Positions 7,640 through 14,779 of a DNA stretch of 53,532 bases are shown one piece after another. Numbering within the stretch: the stretch's first letter is position 1; every line of letters begins with the position of its first letter. The stretch covers positions 1 to 53,532 of the forward strand of contig UWSJ01000001.1 in assembly GCA_900549525.1 (NCBI GenBank), written 5' to 3'. The stretch is from an uncultured Coriobacteriaceae bacterium (GTDB lineage: Bacteria; Actinomycetota; Coriobacteriia; Coriobacteriales; Atopobiaceae). Under the pieces are notes generated by a model. The model did not search any database. It had not been told where the DNA came from and saw only the letters and a program-made list of their open reading frames with translations. The position numbers were made by a program, and so were the translations under genes.

Positions 7640-8983
7640 CTAGTTCACGAGGTCGACGAGGCCGCCGAGCGTGCGGTAGTCCTCGAAGAATGAGGGGTAG
7701 GACTTCTCGACGCACTGGGAGCCCCGAATGGTGACGTCGCCCCCGCAGCGCGTGGCGGCAATGGCGGCCATCATGGCGATGCGGTGGTCGTTGGCAGCGT
7801 CGACGACGCCGCCCAACAGACTGCCCACGCCCTCGATGGTGATCGTGTCGCTGCCAGGGGTGAGACGCGCGCCAAGCGCGTTGAGAGCAGCGCACACGCT
7901 CTCCACGCGGTCGGACTCCTTGAGGCGCAGGCGCGCGCAGCCTGTGAGCGTGGTGGTGCCGGGGGCGAGCGCGGCGACGGCCGCAAGCGGGGGGACGAGG
8001 TCGGGGAAGTCCGAGACGTCCATCTCGCAGGCGACGGGGGAGCCGGCGCTCACGCGGGCCGTATCGCCTGAACGGGAGACGCGTCCCCCGAGCTTGGCGA
8101 TGGCGGCGAGCACGGCACGGTCACCCTGGCGGCTCGCGAGGTCGAGCCCGCTCACGCCAAGCTCCCGGACGCGACCCGCCCTCGGGAGCGGCTCGATCGC
8201 GAGGGCGCCGGCGCAGAGCCAGAACGCGGCGTTGGACCAGTCACCCTCGACGGACACTGCGCCCGGAGAGACGTAGGGCGTCGCGGGCGAGACGAGAAAC
8301 GAGGTGTAGCCGCGGCCGTCAATGCGCTCGTGGCTCTCGTGAACCTCGACGCCAAAGGTGGCGAGGGCGCTTATGGTGAGGCTGACGTAGGGGCGGCTCT
8401 CGAAGGGCTCGGAGACGCGCACCTCGGTGGGGCCTCCCAGAAGCGGGGCGGCCATGAGCAGGCCGCTCACGTACTGCGAGCTCACGTTGCCGGGCAGCTC
8501 GAAGCGCCCGGGCCGGAGGGTGCCCGAGACCGTGAGGGGGAAGGTGCCGGGCTCGGAGATGTCGGCACCGCCGGCGACGAGCTCCTCGTAGAGCGGCGAG
8601 AGCGGGCGAGCGGCGAGCCTCCCGTGCCCCGTGAGCTCACCGCCCTGTCCGAGCGCGCAGAGCACCGGCAGCAGGAAGCGCAGCGTCGAGCCGGACTCGC
8701 CGCAGTCGAGGACGGCCCCCGCATGGGCAAGTCTCACGTTGTCCGAGGAAGGACTGCCCGGAAGCGGCACCACGGCGAGGCGTTCGCCTTCGCGCTCAAC
8801 GCCTGCCCCGAGCGACTCGAGGCAGGCGATGGTGGCCTCGATGTCCTTCGAGGTCGTGGGGCATGCGATGCTGGTGGGACCCGGGCAAAGCGCGGCGCAG
8901 ATGAGCAGGCGGTGAGCCATCGACTTGCTGGCGATGGCGCGCACCGTGCCGTGCAGCGGCCGAGGATGAATGATGGCGTCCAT
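7640..8983 (-). CDS. aroA: 3-phosphoshikimate 1-carboxyvinyltransferase (EPSP synthase)
   Basis: A 447-residue EPSP synthase that condenses shikimate-3-phosphate with PEP. The family landmarks are SKSMAHRLLICAAL near residue 20, CGESGSTLRFLLPVL, the VSSQYVSGLLMAAPLL region, LKESDRVES, and the C-terminal DAANDHRIAMMAAIAA. The start is the ATG at 8983, preceded by GAAGGA. The gap to aroB upstream is 29 bases. The first residues (MDAIIHPRPLHGTVRAIA) fit the family's N-terminal strand. Confidence 0.96.
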   Translation of the reverse strand: MDAIIHPRPLHGTVRAIASKSMAHRLLICAALCPGPTSIACPTTSKDIEATIACLESLGAGVEREGERLAVVPLPGSPSSDNVRLAHAGAVLDCGESGSTLRFLLPVLCALGQGGELTGHGRLAARPLSPLYEELVAGGADISEPGTFPLTVSGTLRPGRFELPGNVSSQYVSGLLMAAPLLGGPTEVRVSEPFESRPYVSLTISALATFGVEVHESHERIDGRGYTSFLVSPATPYVSPGAVSVEGDWSNAAFWLCAGALAIEPLPRAGRVRELGVSGLDLASRQGDRAVLAAIAKLGGRVSRSGDTARVSAGSPVACEMDVSDFPDLVPPLAAVAALAPGTTTLTGCARLRLKESDRVESVCAALNALGARLTPGSDTITIEGVGSLLGGVVDAANDHRIAMMAAIAATRCGGDVTIRGSQCVEKSYPSFFEDYRTLGGLVDLVN

Positions 8984-9012
8984 GGATGTCCTTCGTGTCG
9001 TGAGCGGCGGGG

Positions 9013-10095
9013 CTACAGCGCGTCCCGGCCGAGGTCGATCATCTCGCGGAAGCGGTTGAGCGAGACCTTCTCGACGGCCACTTGGCCGATGTCGTGGATC
9101 GTGACGACGTTGACCGTGTCCCCGTGGCGCTTCTTGTCCGAGAGCGCGTGGCGGAAGAGCTCGTCGGTGGGCACGTCGGAGGCGACGGGAAGCCCGTAGT
9201 CGGTGACGGCCTCGACGACGCGCTGGGCCGTGGCCTTGCTGCAGATGCCAAGGCGGGTGCAGGCGCGGGCCATGAAGCACATGCCAGCGGCGACGCTCGA
9301 GCCATGGGCGAGACGATAGCCGTTGGCGCTCTCGATGGCATGCCCGATGGTGTGCCCGAGGTTGAGGGTCTGACGTATGCCGCCCTCGCGCTCGTCCTCG
9401 TCCACCACGTCGCGCTTGAGCTCCACGCAGCGGCTCACGACGCGCTCGAGGCGGTCGTAGTCAAGATCGCCGACGTTGAGCGGCGTGCGCACGAGCTCGT
9501 CGAAGAGCGGGGCGTCGCGCATGACCCCGTACTTGATGACCTCGCCGCAGGAGTCGGTGAAGAGGTCGCGTCCTACGGTGGAGAGGCATTCGATGTCGGC
9601 GATGACGACGCGGGGTTGGAAGAAGGCTCCGGCGAGGTTCTTGCCATGCTCGAGGTCGACTGCGGTCTTGCCGCCCACCGAGGAGTCGACCATGGCGAGC
9701 AACGACGTGGGAACCTGCACGACCTTGCACCCGCGCATGAAGACCGCCGCGGCAAAGCCCGCGAGGTCGCCAATGACCCCGCCGCCGAGTGCCACCACCA
9801 CGTCGTCGCGGGTGAGCTCCGAGGCGGCCATGCGCTCGAGGAGCCGCGCGAGCTCACCCATGTTCTTCGTGGGCTCGCCGGCCTTTACGACGACGTGCGT
9901 CACGGCGTAGCCGCTGCCTTCGAGCGAGGCCGCGACCTCGGAGCCATAGAGGGGATCGACGTTGGTGTCGCTCACGAGGAATGCCTTCGTGCCGCCCGCG
10001 CACTCTCGTGTCTTGGGCCCAACGGCCCCCAGGATTCCGCGCCCTACGATGACGTCGTAGTCCCTCGAGTCGGTACTTACGTGAACCGTCTGCAT
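9013..10095 (-). CDS. aroB: 3-dehydroquinate synthase
   Basis: A 360-residue NAD- and zinc-dependent enzyme that cyclizes DAHP to 3-dehydroquinate. Visible motifs are the NAD-binding GGGVIGDLAGFAAAVFMRG, PTSLLAMVDSSVGGKTAVD, and the metal-site segments ECLSTV, SCGEVIKYG and LNLGHTIGHAIE. The ATG at 10095 is chosen because GAGGAGG lies 7 bases upstream. A GTG at 10101 would leave the Shine-Dalgarno only one base away. It starts two bases after the tyrA TGA, so the genes are coupled. Confidence 0.97.
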   Translation of the reverse strand: MQTVHVSTDSRDYDVIVGRGILGAVGPKTRECAGGTKAFLVSDTNVDPLYGSEVAASLEGSGYAVTHVVVKAGEPTKNMGELARLLERMAASELTRDDVVVALGGGVIGDLAGFAAAVFMRGCKVVQVPTSLLAMVDSSVGGKTAVDLEHGKNLAGAFFQPRVVIADIECLSTVGRDLFTDSCGEVIKYGVMRDAPLFDELVRTPLNVGDLDYDRLERVVSRCVELKRDVVDEDEREGGIRQTLNLGHTIGHAIESANGYRLAHGSSVAAGMCFMARACTRLGICSKATAQRVVEAVTDYGLPVASDVPTDELFRHALSDKKRHGDTVNVVTIHDIGQVAVEKVSLNRFREMIDLGRDAL

Positions 10096-10097
10096 GC

Positions 10098-10985
10098 TCA
10101 CGCCTCCTCGGCGTCGTTGTCCTTTTCGGAGCGTGCCACGTCAGCGCGCTTGATGCGGTCGCCCTCGGCGAGCAGTGCCTCGAGCCGAGACCCGTCGCGG
10201 GCCACGATGGCGTCGCGGTAGCTTGCGAGCGCGTCGATGAGCACTTCTATCTCGCGCGCGAGGTTGTCGGCGTCGTCGAGGAACAGCTCGCACCACATCT
10301 TCGGGTTGAGCTGCGCCACGCGGGTGAGGTCCTTGTACGAACCCGCCGAGAAGCCCTCGCGAAGCCCAAGCGTGGGACTCTTGACGTAGGCGTTGGACAC
10401 CACGTGCGCGAGCTGCGAGGTGTAGGCGATGACCTCGTCGTGGCGCTCGGGCGTCGTCACCGTGAACCGGCTAAAGCCGCAGGGGCCGAGCAGGCCCTCG
10501 AGCCGGTCGACGAGCGCAAGGCACCGCACGCCACGGACGTCCGGCGGCGGGCAGACCACCATGGGCGCGCCCTCGAACAGGTTTGCCCGGGAGTGGGCGT
10601 AGCCGGAGAATTGCGTGCCGGCCATGGGGTGGCAGCCGAGGAAGGTGATGCCTGCGGCCTTGGCCACGGGAAAGGCCCGCTCGCAGATGGTGCGCTTCAC
10701 TCCGCCCGTGTCAATGACGATGGCGTCGGGGCTCACGAGGTGCGCGTGGGCCTCGAGCCAGTCGGTGCAGGCCGTGGGGTAGCAGGCGAGGACGATGAGC
10801 TCGCAGGTGGGAACGACCTCGTCAGTAAGCCCGCCTGCGCACACGTCGATGGAGGCGAAGCGGACGATGTCCGCGTTCGGGTCGAAGGCGTAGACCTCGC
10901 GGCCCCCACGGGCGAGCGCCCGCGCGAACGAGCCGCCGATGAGGCCAAGGCCTACGACGCCGACGCGGCCCTTCGTGGCGCCCAC
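10098..10985 (-). CDS. tyrA: Prephenate dehydrogenase
   Basis: A 295-residue NAD-dependent dehydrogenase of tyrosine synthesis. The N-terminal Rossmann motif is GVVGLGLIGGSFARAL, followed by DTGGVKRTI and the substrate-site FLGCHPMAGTQFSG. The helical half holds HDEVIAYTSQLAHVVSNA. No ACT domain is present, so feedback control must come from elsewhere. The start is a GTG at 10985, one base after the aroF stop (TAGCGTG), with GGGGGGAG upstream inside aroF. Confidence 0.94.
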   Translation of the reverse strand: MGATKGRVGVVGLGLIGGSFARALARGGREVYAFDPNADIVRFASIDVCAGGLTDEVVPTCELIVLACYPTACTDWLEAHAHLVSPDAIVIDTGGVKRTICERAFPVAKAAGITFLGCHPMAGTQFSGYAHSRANLFEGAPMVVCPPPDVRGVRCLALVDRLEGLLGPCGFSRFTVTTPERHDEVIAYTSQLAHVVSNAYVKSPTLGLREGFSAGSYKDLTRVAQLNPKMWCELFLDDADNLAREIEVLIDALASYRDAIVARDGSRLEALLAEGDRIKRADVARSEKDNDAEEA

Positions 10986-10986
10986 G

Positions 10987-12006
10987 CTAGCGCTCCCCCC
11001 CGGTGACGGCTGCGCGTACGAGCGCCACGCGCCGCATGAGGTCGTCGAACTGGTCGGGCGTGAGGGCCTGGGCCCCGTCGGACCAGGCGTGGCTCGGGTC
11101 GTCGTGCACCTCCACCTCCAGGCCGTCAGCTCCGGCGGCCACCGCGGCGAGCGCCATGGGTGGCACGTAGCGCGTGTAGCCGGTGGCGTGGCTCGGGTCG
11201 GCGACGACGGGCAGGTGCGAGAGATGGTGCAGGACGGGAACGGCGTTGAGGTCGAAGGTGTTTCTCGTGCGCGTCTCGAAGGTGCGAATGCCGCGCTCGC
11301 ACAGGATCACGTTGGCGTTGCCCTCGCTCATGATGTACTCGGCCGCCATGAGCAGCTCGTCGACCGTGCCGGCGACGCCGCGCTTGAGCAGCACCGGAAC
11401 CTGGGTGCTGCCAACCTCCTTGAGCAGCGGGAAGTTCTGGGCGTTACGGGCCCCTATCTGCATGACCTCGATGCCCTTGTCGAGGAACAGCTGCACGTCG
11501 CGCGGGTCCATGACCTCGGTGACGATGGGCATGCTGAGCTCGTCGGCCGCCTCGCGCAGAAGGTCAAGCCCTGCGGCTCCCATGCCCTGGAAGGCGTAGG
11601 GGCTCGTGCGGGGCTTGAATGCGCCGCCGCGCAGCATCGTGGCCCCGGCGGCCTTGACGCGGCGGGCGATGCGGATGAGGTTGTCGCCCTCGACCGAGCA
11701 GGGGCCGGCGATGACCTGGAAGTGCCCGCCGCCGATCTTCACGCCGTGACCGCAGTCGACCACGGTGTCTTCCGGATGGAACTTGCGGTTTGCCTTCTTG
11801 AACGGCTCGGAGACGCGCTGAACGCGCTCGATGATGTCCATGCTCTCGATGAGGAAGGGGTCAACCTGCGTGGTGTCGCCGACGAGCCCTATGATGGTCT
11901 CGTTGTCGCCCTTCGAAACGTCGGTCTTGAGGCCCTTGCTGTGAATCCATCCCACGAAGTCCGCGACCTGCTCCTCCGTGGCGCTTTGCTTGACGACGGC
12001 GATCAT
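10987..12006 (-). CDS. aroF: 3-deoxy-7-phosphoheptulonate synthase with N-terminal ferredoxin-like regulatory domain
   Basis: A 339-residue DAHP synthase, the committing step that joins PEP and erythrose-4-phosphate. Residues about 1-65 form the ferredoxin-like domain (MIAVVKQSATEEQVADF; TDVSKGDNETIIGLVGD) seen in Thermotoga-type enzymes, where it mediates Tyr inhibition. The barrel then carries IAGPCSVEG, KPRTSPYAFQG, QIGARNAQNF, CERGIRTFE and VADPSHATG with the metal and PEP ligands. The ATG at 12006 has GGAGGGGAG upstream. It is the first gene of the aro operon. A small hairpin, GGCGC-AGG-GCGCC (12036 to 12024), precedes the ribosome site. I see no convincing promoter between here and the tRNA terminator. 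Confidence 0.96.
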   Translation of the reverse strand: MIAVVKQSATEEQVADFVGWIHSKGLKTDVSKGDNETIIGLVGDTTQVDPFLIESMDIIERVQRVSEPFKKANRKFHPEDTVVDCGHGVKIGGGHFQVIAGPCSVEGDNLIRIARRVKAAGATMLRGGAFKPRTSPYAFQGMGAAGLDLLREAADELSMPIVTEVMDPRDVQLFLDKGIEVMQIGARNAQNFPLLKEVGSTQVPVLLKRGVAGTVDELLMAAEYIMSEGNANVILCERGIRTFETRTRNTFDLNAVPVLHHLSHLPVVADPSHATGYTRYVPPMALAAVAAGADGLEVEVHDDPSHAWSDGAQALTPDQFDDLMRRVALVRAAVTGGER

Positions 12007-12109
12007 CCGTTCCGCTCCCCTCCGGCGCCCTGCGCCTCCGTGCCCCCTCGGCCGTGCGACGTCGATGGTACTACACGCGGCGGACGCACCTTCTTTTCCG
12101 GCAGCTAAC

Positions 12110-12132
12110 AAAAAGGCCCCTCGAGAGGGGCC
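12110..12132 (-). terminator. Rho-independent terminator of tRNA-Arg
   Basis: On the minus strand a 7-bp stem, GGCCCCT...AGGGGCC (12132 to 12115) with loop CTCG, is followed directly by TTTTTG. It lies just downstream of the tRNA and isolates it from the aro operon. Confidence 0.9.
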
Positions 12133-12143
12133 GTCGCATGCAC

Positions 12144-12220
12144 TGGTGCTCTCTGTGGGATTCGAACCCGCGACCTTCCGCTCCGGAGGCGGACGCTCTA
12201 TCCAGCTGAGCTAAGAGAGC
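12144..12220 (-). tRNA. tRNA-Arg (anticodon CCG)
   Basis: A full cloverleaf on the minus strand. The acceptor arms are GCTCTCT and AGAGAGC. The D-arm is AGCTCAGCTGGATAGAGC. The anticodon stem TCCGC/GCGGA holds loop CTCCGGA with anticodon CCG (reading CGG). The T-arm contains GGTTCGAATCC. Discriminator A (12147) is followed by an encoded CCA (12146-12144). It has its own promoter and terminator. Confidence 0.97.
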
Positions 12221-12231
12221 AGCGATGGCTG

Positions 12232-12260
12232 AGTATAGGACAAGTTCGCGCGCTCGTCTA
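12232..12260 (-). promoter_or_regulatory. Promoter of tRNA-Arg
   Basis: The minus strand shows -35 TAGACG (12260-12255), a 17-base spacer and a -10 TATACT (12237-12232). The predicted transcript would begin about five bases upstream of the mature tRNA 5' end. Confidence 0.75.
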
Positions 12261-12284
12261 ACGCGCGCCGCCCTCCGACACCCC

Positions 12285-12299
12285 GACCCGTTTTGGGTC
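12285..12299. promoter_or_regulatory. Inverted repeat upstream of the P-type ATPase gene
   Basis: GACCC-GTTTT-GGGTC is a perfect 5-bp inverted repeat 36 bases before the ATPase start. It lies in the only upstream region the gene has, so it may be an operator for a metal- or stress-responsive repressor, or simply a 5' UTR hairpin. No regulator gene is adjacent. Confidence 0.35.
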
Positions 12300-12334
12300 A
12301 CAATGAATGCATGGCTTCGATGGAGAGGGGTTGC

Positions 12335-14779
12335 ATGGGAACTGGTCCTGAGGCCGGGGAGATGGCCGACGACGTGGTCGCCCCCGAGCTCGGCGGGCTG
12401 TGCGCCGCCGAGGTGCAGGAGCGGAGGGAGCGCGGCGAGACGAACGCCTACGCCGGCCCGCGCACCAAGTCGGTGGCCCAGATCGTGTGCGGGCATACGC
12501 TCACGCTCTTCAACGGCGTCAACCTCGTGCTCGCTTGCATGGTGGCGCTCACGGGCTCGTGGCGAAACCTCTCCTTCATGTGCGTGGTGCTCTGCAACCT
12601 TGCCATCGGCATCTTCCAGGAGATCCGCTCCAAGCGCACCATAGACCACCTGTCCATCCTCGCGGAGCGCCCCGTGACCGTTCGTCGCGAGGGCACTGAC
12701 GTCGAGGTCTCGCACGGCGAGGTGGTGCTCGACGACCTCGTCGTGCTCACGCGCGGCTGCCAGGTGCCCGCCGACGCGGGGGTCGCCTGGGGCGCGGCCG
12801 GTGTGAACGAGAGCCTGCTCACGGGCGAGTCAGAGCCGGTGACCAAGGTTGTGGGCGACGAGCTCATGAGCGGCAGCTTCCTTGACTCGGGCTGCGTCGT
12901 GGCCCGCGTCACGCGGGTGGGGGCGAGCTCCTACGCCGCCCGCATCAACGCCGAGGCGAAGTACGTCAAGGTTGCGAAGTCGGAGATCATGCTCACGCTT
13001 TCGGCGATCATACGGCTTGCCACGTGGCTGCTCGGCCCCATTGGCGCGGCGCTCTTCTTCCGCACGATGCAGGACGGTTCGACCATGACCCAGGCCATAC
13101 TCACGACGGTCGCGGCGCTCGTGGGGATGATCCCGCAGGGGCTCGTGCTGCTCACCTCCACCGTCCTCGCCATATCCACGGCGCGGCTGGCGAGGAAATC
13201 GGTGCTCATCCAGCAGTTCTATTGCATCGAGATGCTCGCGCGCGTGGACGTGCTATGCCTCGACAAGACCGGCACGATCACCTCCGGCTCCATGGACTTC
13301 GGACGAGCCGTTGGTGTTGAGGGCGTCCCGTGCGAGGAGGTGGAGCGTGCGGCCGCGACCGTCTGCCGCGCGAGCGCGCGCGATGCCAACGAGACGGCCC
13401 GCGCGATCCTTCGCCATGCGGACAAGCGGGGGCTCGAGATGCCCGACGCCGTGCGTTCGGTGCCCTTCTCGAGCGCGCGCAAGTATTCGGGGTGCGTCTG
13501 TGCGGGCGGTACCTCGTGGGTGATGGGCGCGTCGCAGTTCGTCTTCGAGAAGCCCCCCGAGGGCCTCGCCGAGCTGGTCGCTGGCTTTTGCGACCAAGAC
13601 CGCGTGCTGGTGGTGGCTTCCTGCGATGGCTTTGAGGACGACGGAAGCATCGTGGGCGAGCCGCGCCTTCTCGGGGCCGTGGCGCTGCGCGACCACATTC
13701 GCTCGAGCGCCCCCGCCACGATCTCCTACTTTGTCGGGCAGGGCGTGGGGCTACGCGTCATATCGGGCGACGACCCCCGGACCGTCTCGAGCGTCGCCGT
13801 GGCCGCCTCCGTTCCCGGGGCCGATCGGTGGGTCGACGCCTCCACGCTCACGACGCCTGAGGCGCTCGAGCGCGCGGCGGGGGAGTACGTGGTCTTCGGG
13901 CGCGTCACGCCGCAGCAGAAGCGCGAGCTTGTCCGGGCCCTCAGGGGGCAGGGCCACACGGTCGCCATGACCGGTGACGGCGTGAACGACGTGCTGGCCC
14001 TGCGCGAGGCCGATTGCTCGGTGGCCATGGCCTCGGGCTCGGACGCCGCGAGGAACGTCTCCGAGGTCGTGCTCGTCGACGACGACTTCTCCCACATGCC
14101 CGACGTGGTCGCCGAGGGCAGACGCTCGATCAACAACCTCCAGCGCTCCGCCTCGCTCTTCCTCGTCAAGACGGCCTTCTCGGCGGTGCTCGCCCTTGTG
14201 TGCTCGCTGTTCCCTCCCTATCCTTTCCAGCCGGTGCAGATGTCGCTCGTCTCCACGGCCATCATCGGGGTTCCCTCGTTCGTGCTCGCGCTCGAGCCCA
14301 ACCACGAGCGGGTGCGCGGCAACTTCCTCGTGAACGTTCTCGCGCGCTCGGCCCCGGCGTCGCTCGCCATCGTGCTTGCCGTGGGGGCGCAGACGGCGCT
14401 CGGAGGCGTGCTTGGGCTTGAGCACGGGCAGACCTCGACCGCATGCGTGCTGCTCACGGCCCTCGTGGGGGCCTGTCTCGTCCTGAGAATCTCGAGGCCG
14501 CTCAACGCCCTGCGCACCTGCCTGCTCGCCGTCGTCGTCGCGATTGTTGTGATTGGGTGCACGCTGTTCGCCGACTTCTTCGAGATCGAGCCCATCGCGC
14601 CTATCATGTGGGCTTGCGTCTGCGGCGTGGGTGCCGTGGCGCTCGTTGTGTTCAACGTCTTGTACAACCTGGGCGTCTCGCTCGCCAACGATGGTACCGG
14701 ATGGCTTGACCGGTTCGTCGCCGAGCGAGGGGCCGGTGGAGAAGGGCTGGATCCCCATGAACCAGACACGCGTATCTGA
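12335..14779 (+). CDS. CtpE-like cation-translocating P-type ATPase
   Basis: An 814-residue P-type ATPase. The actuator motif TGES is at 163-166. The phosphorylation site is D310 in DKTGT. The hinge is MTGDGVNDVLAL. There are hydrophobic segments in pairs near the N terminus (about 50-95), about 222-285 and a C-terminal group. Overall it resembles mycobacterial CtpE, a family linked to Ca2+ uptake, including the QEIRSKRTIDHLSIL segment. It has no N-terminal heavy-metal domain. Odd: the TM4 motif usually reads PEGL but here is PQGL (267-270), which removes an acidic residue near the ion site. The start ATG at 12335 follows AGAGGGG by five bases; several upstream in-frame starts lack one. It overlaps the aconitase gene by 23 bases. 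Confidence 0.88.
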   Translation: MGTGPEAGEMADDVVAPELGGLCAAEVQERRERGETNAYAGPRTKSVAQIVCGHTLTLFNGVNLVLACMVALTGSWRNLSFMCVVLCNLAIGIFQEIRSKRTIDHLSILAERPVTVRREGTDVEVSHGEVVLDDLVVLTRGCQVPADAGVAWGAAGVNESLLTGESEPVTKVVGDELMSGSFLDSGCVVARVTRVGASSYAARINAEAKYVKVAKSEIMLTLSAIIRLATWLLGPIGAALFFRTMQDGSTMTQAILTTVAALVGMIPQGLVLLTSTVLAISTARLARKSVLIQQFYCIEMLARVDVLCLDKTGTITSGSMDFGRAVGVEGVPCEEVERAAATVCRASARDANETARAILRHADKRGLEMPDAVRSVPFSSARKYSGCVCAGGTSWVMGASQFVFEKPPEGLAELVAGFCDQDRVLVVASCDGFEDDGSIVGEPRLLGAVALRDHIRSSAPATISYFVGQGVGLRVISGDDPRTVSSVAVAASVPGADRWVDASTLTTPEALERAAGEYVVFGRVTPQQKRELVRALRGQGHTVAMTGDGVNDVLALREADCSVAMASGSDAARNVSEVVLVDDDFSHMPDVVAEGRRSINNLQRSASLFLVKTAFSAVLALVCSLFPPYPFQPVQMSLVSTAIIGVPSFVLALEPNHERVRGNFLVNVLARSAPASLAIVLAVGAQTALGGVLGLEHGQTSTACVLLTALVGACLVLRISRPLNALRTCLLAVVVAIVVIGCTLFADFFEIEPIAPIMWACVCGVGAVALVVFNVLYNLGVSLANDGTGWLDRFVAERGAGGEGLDPHEPDTRI

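Noticed and set aside
7632..7895. N-terminal extension of the aroC frame
   Set aside because: It lies within aroA in another frame, and the ATG at 7631 has AGGAG and the canonical chorismate synthase N terminus.
10939..12108. Long plus-strand open frame antisense to aroF
   Set aside because: aroF on the minus strand has all DAHP synthase motifs. The antisense translation is low-complexity and unlike any family I know.
12144..12220. tRNA-Arg as an integration site
   Set aside because: No direct repeat of the tRNA 3' end is seen within the window, and both flanks are core genes.
14553..14756. N-terminal extension of the aconitase frame
   Set aside because: It overlaps the C-terminal membrane region of the ATPase in another frame and is not aconitase-like.
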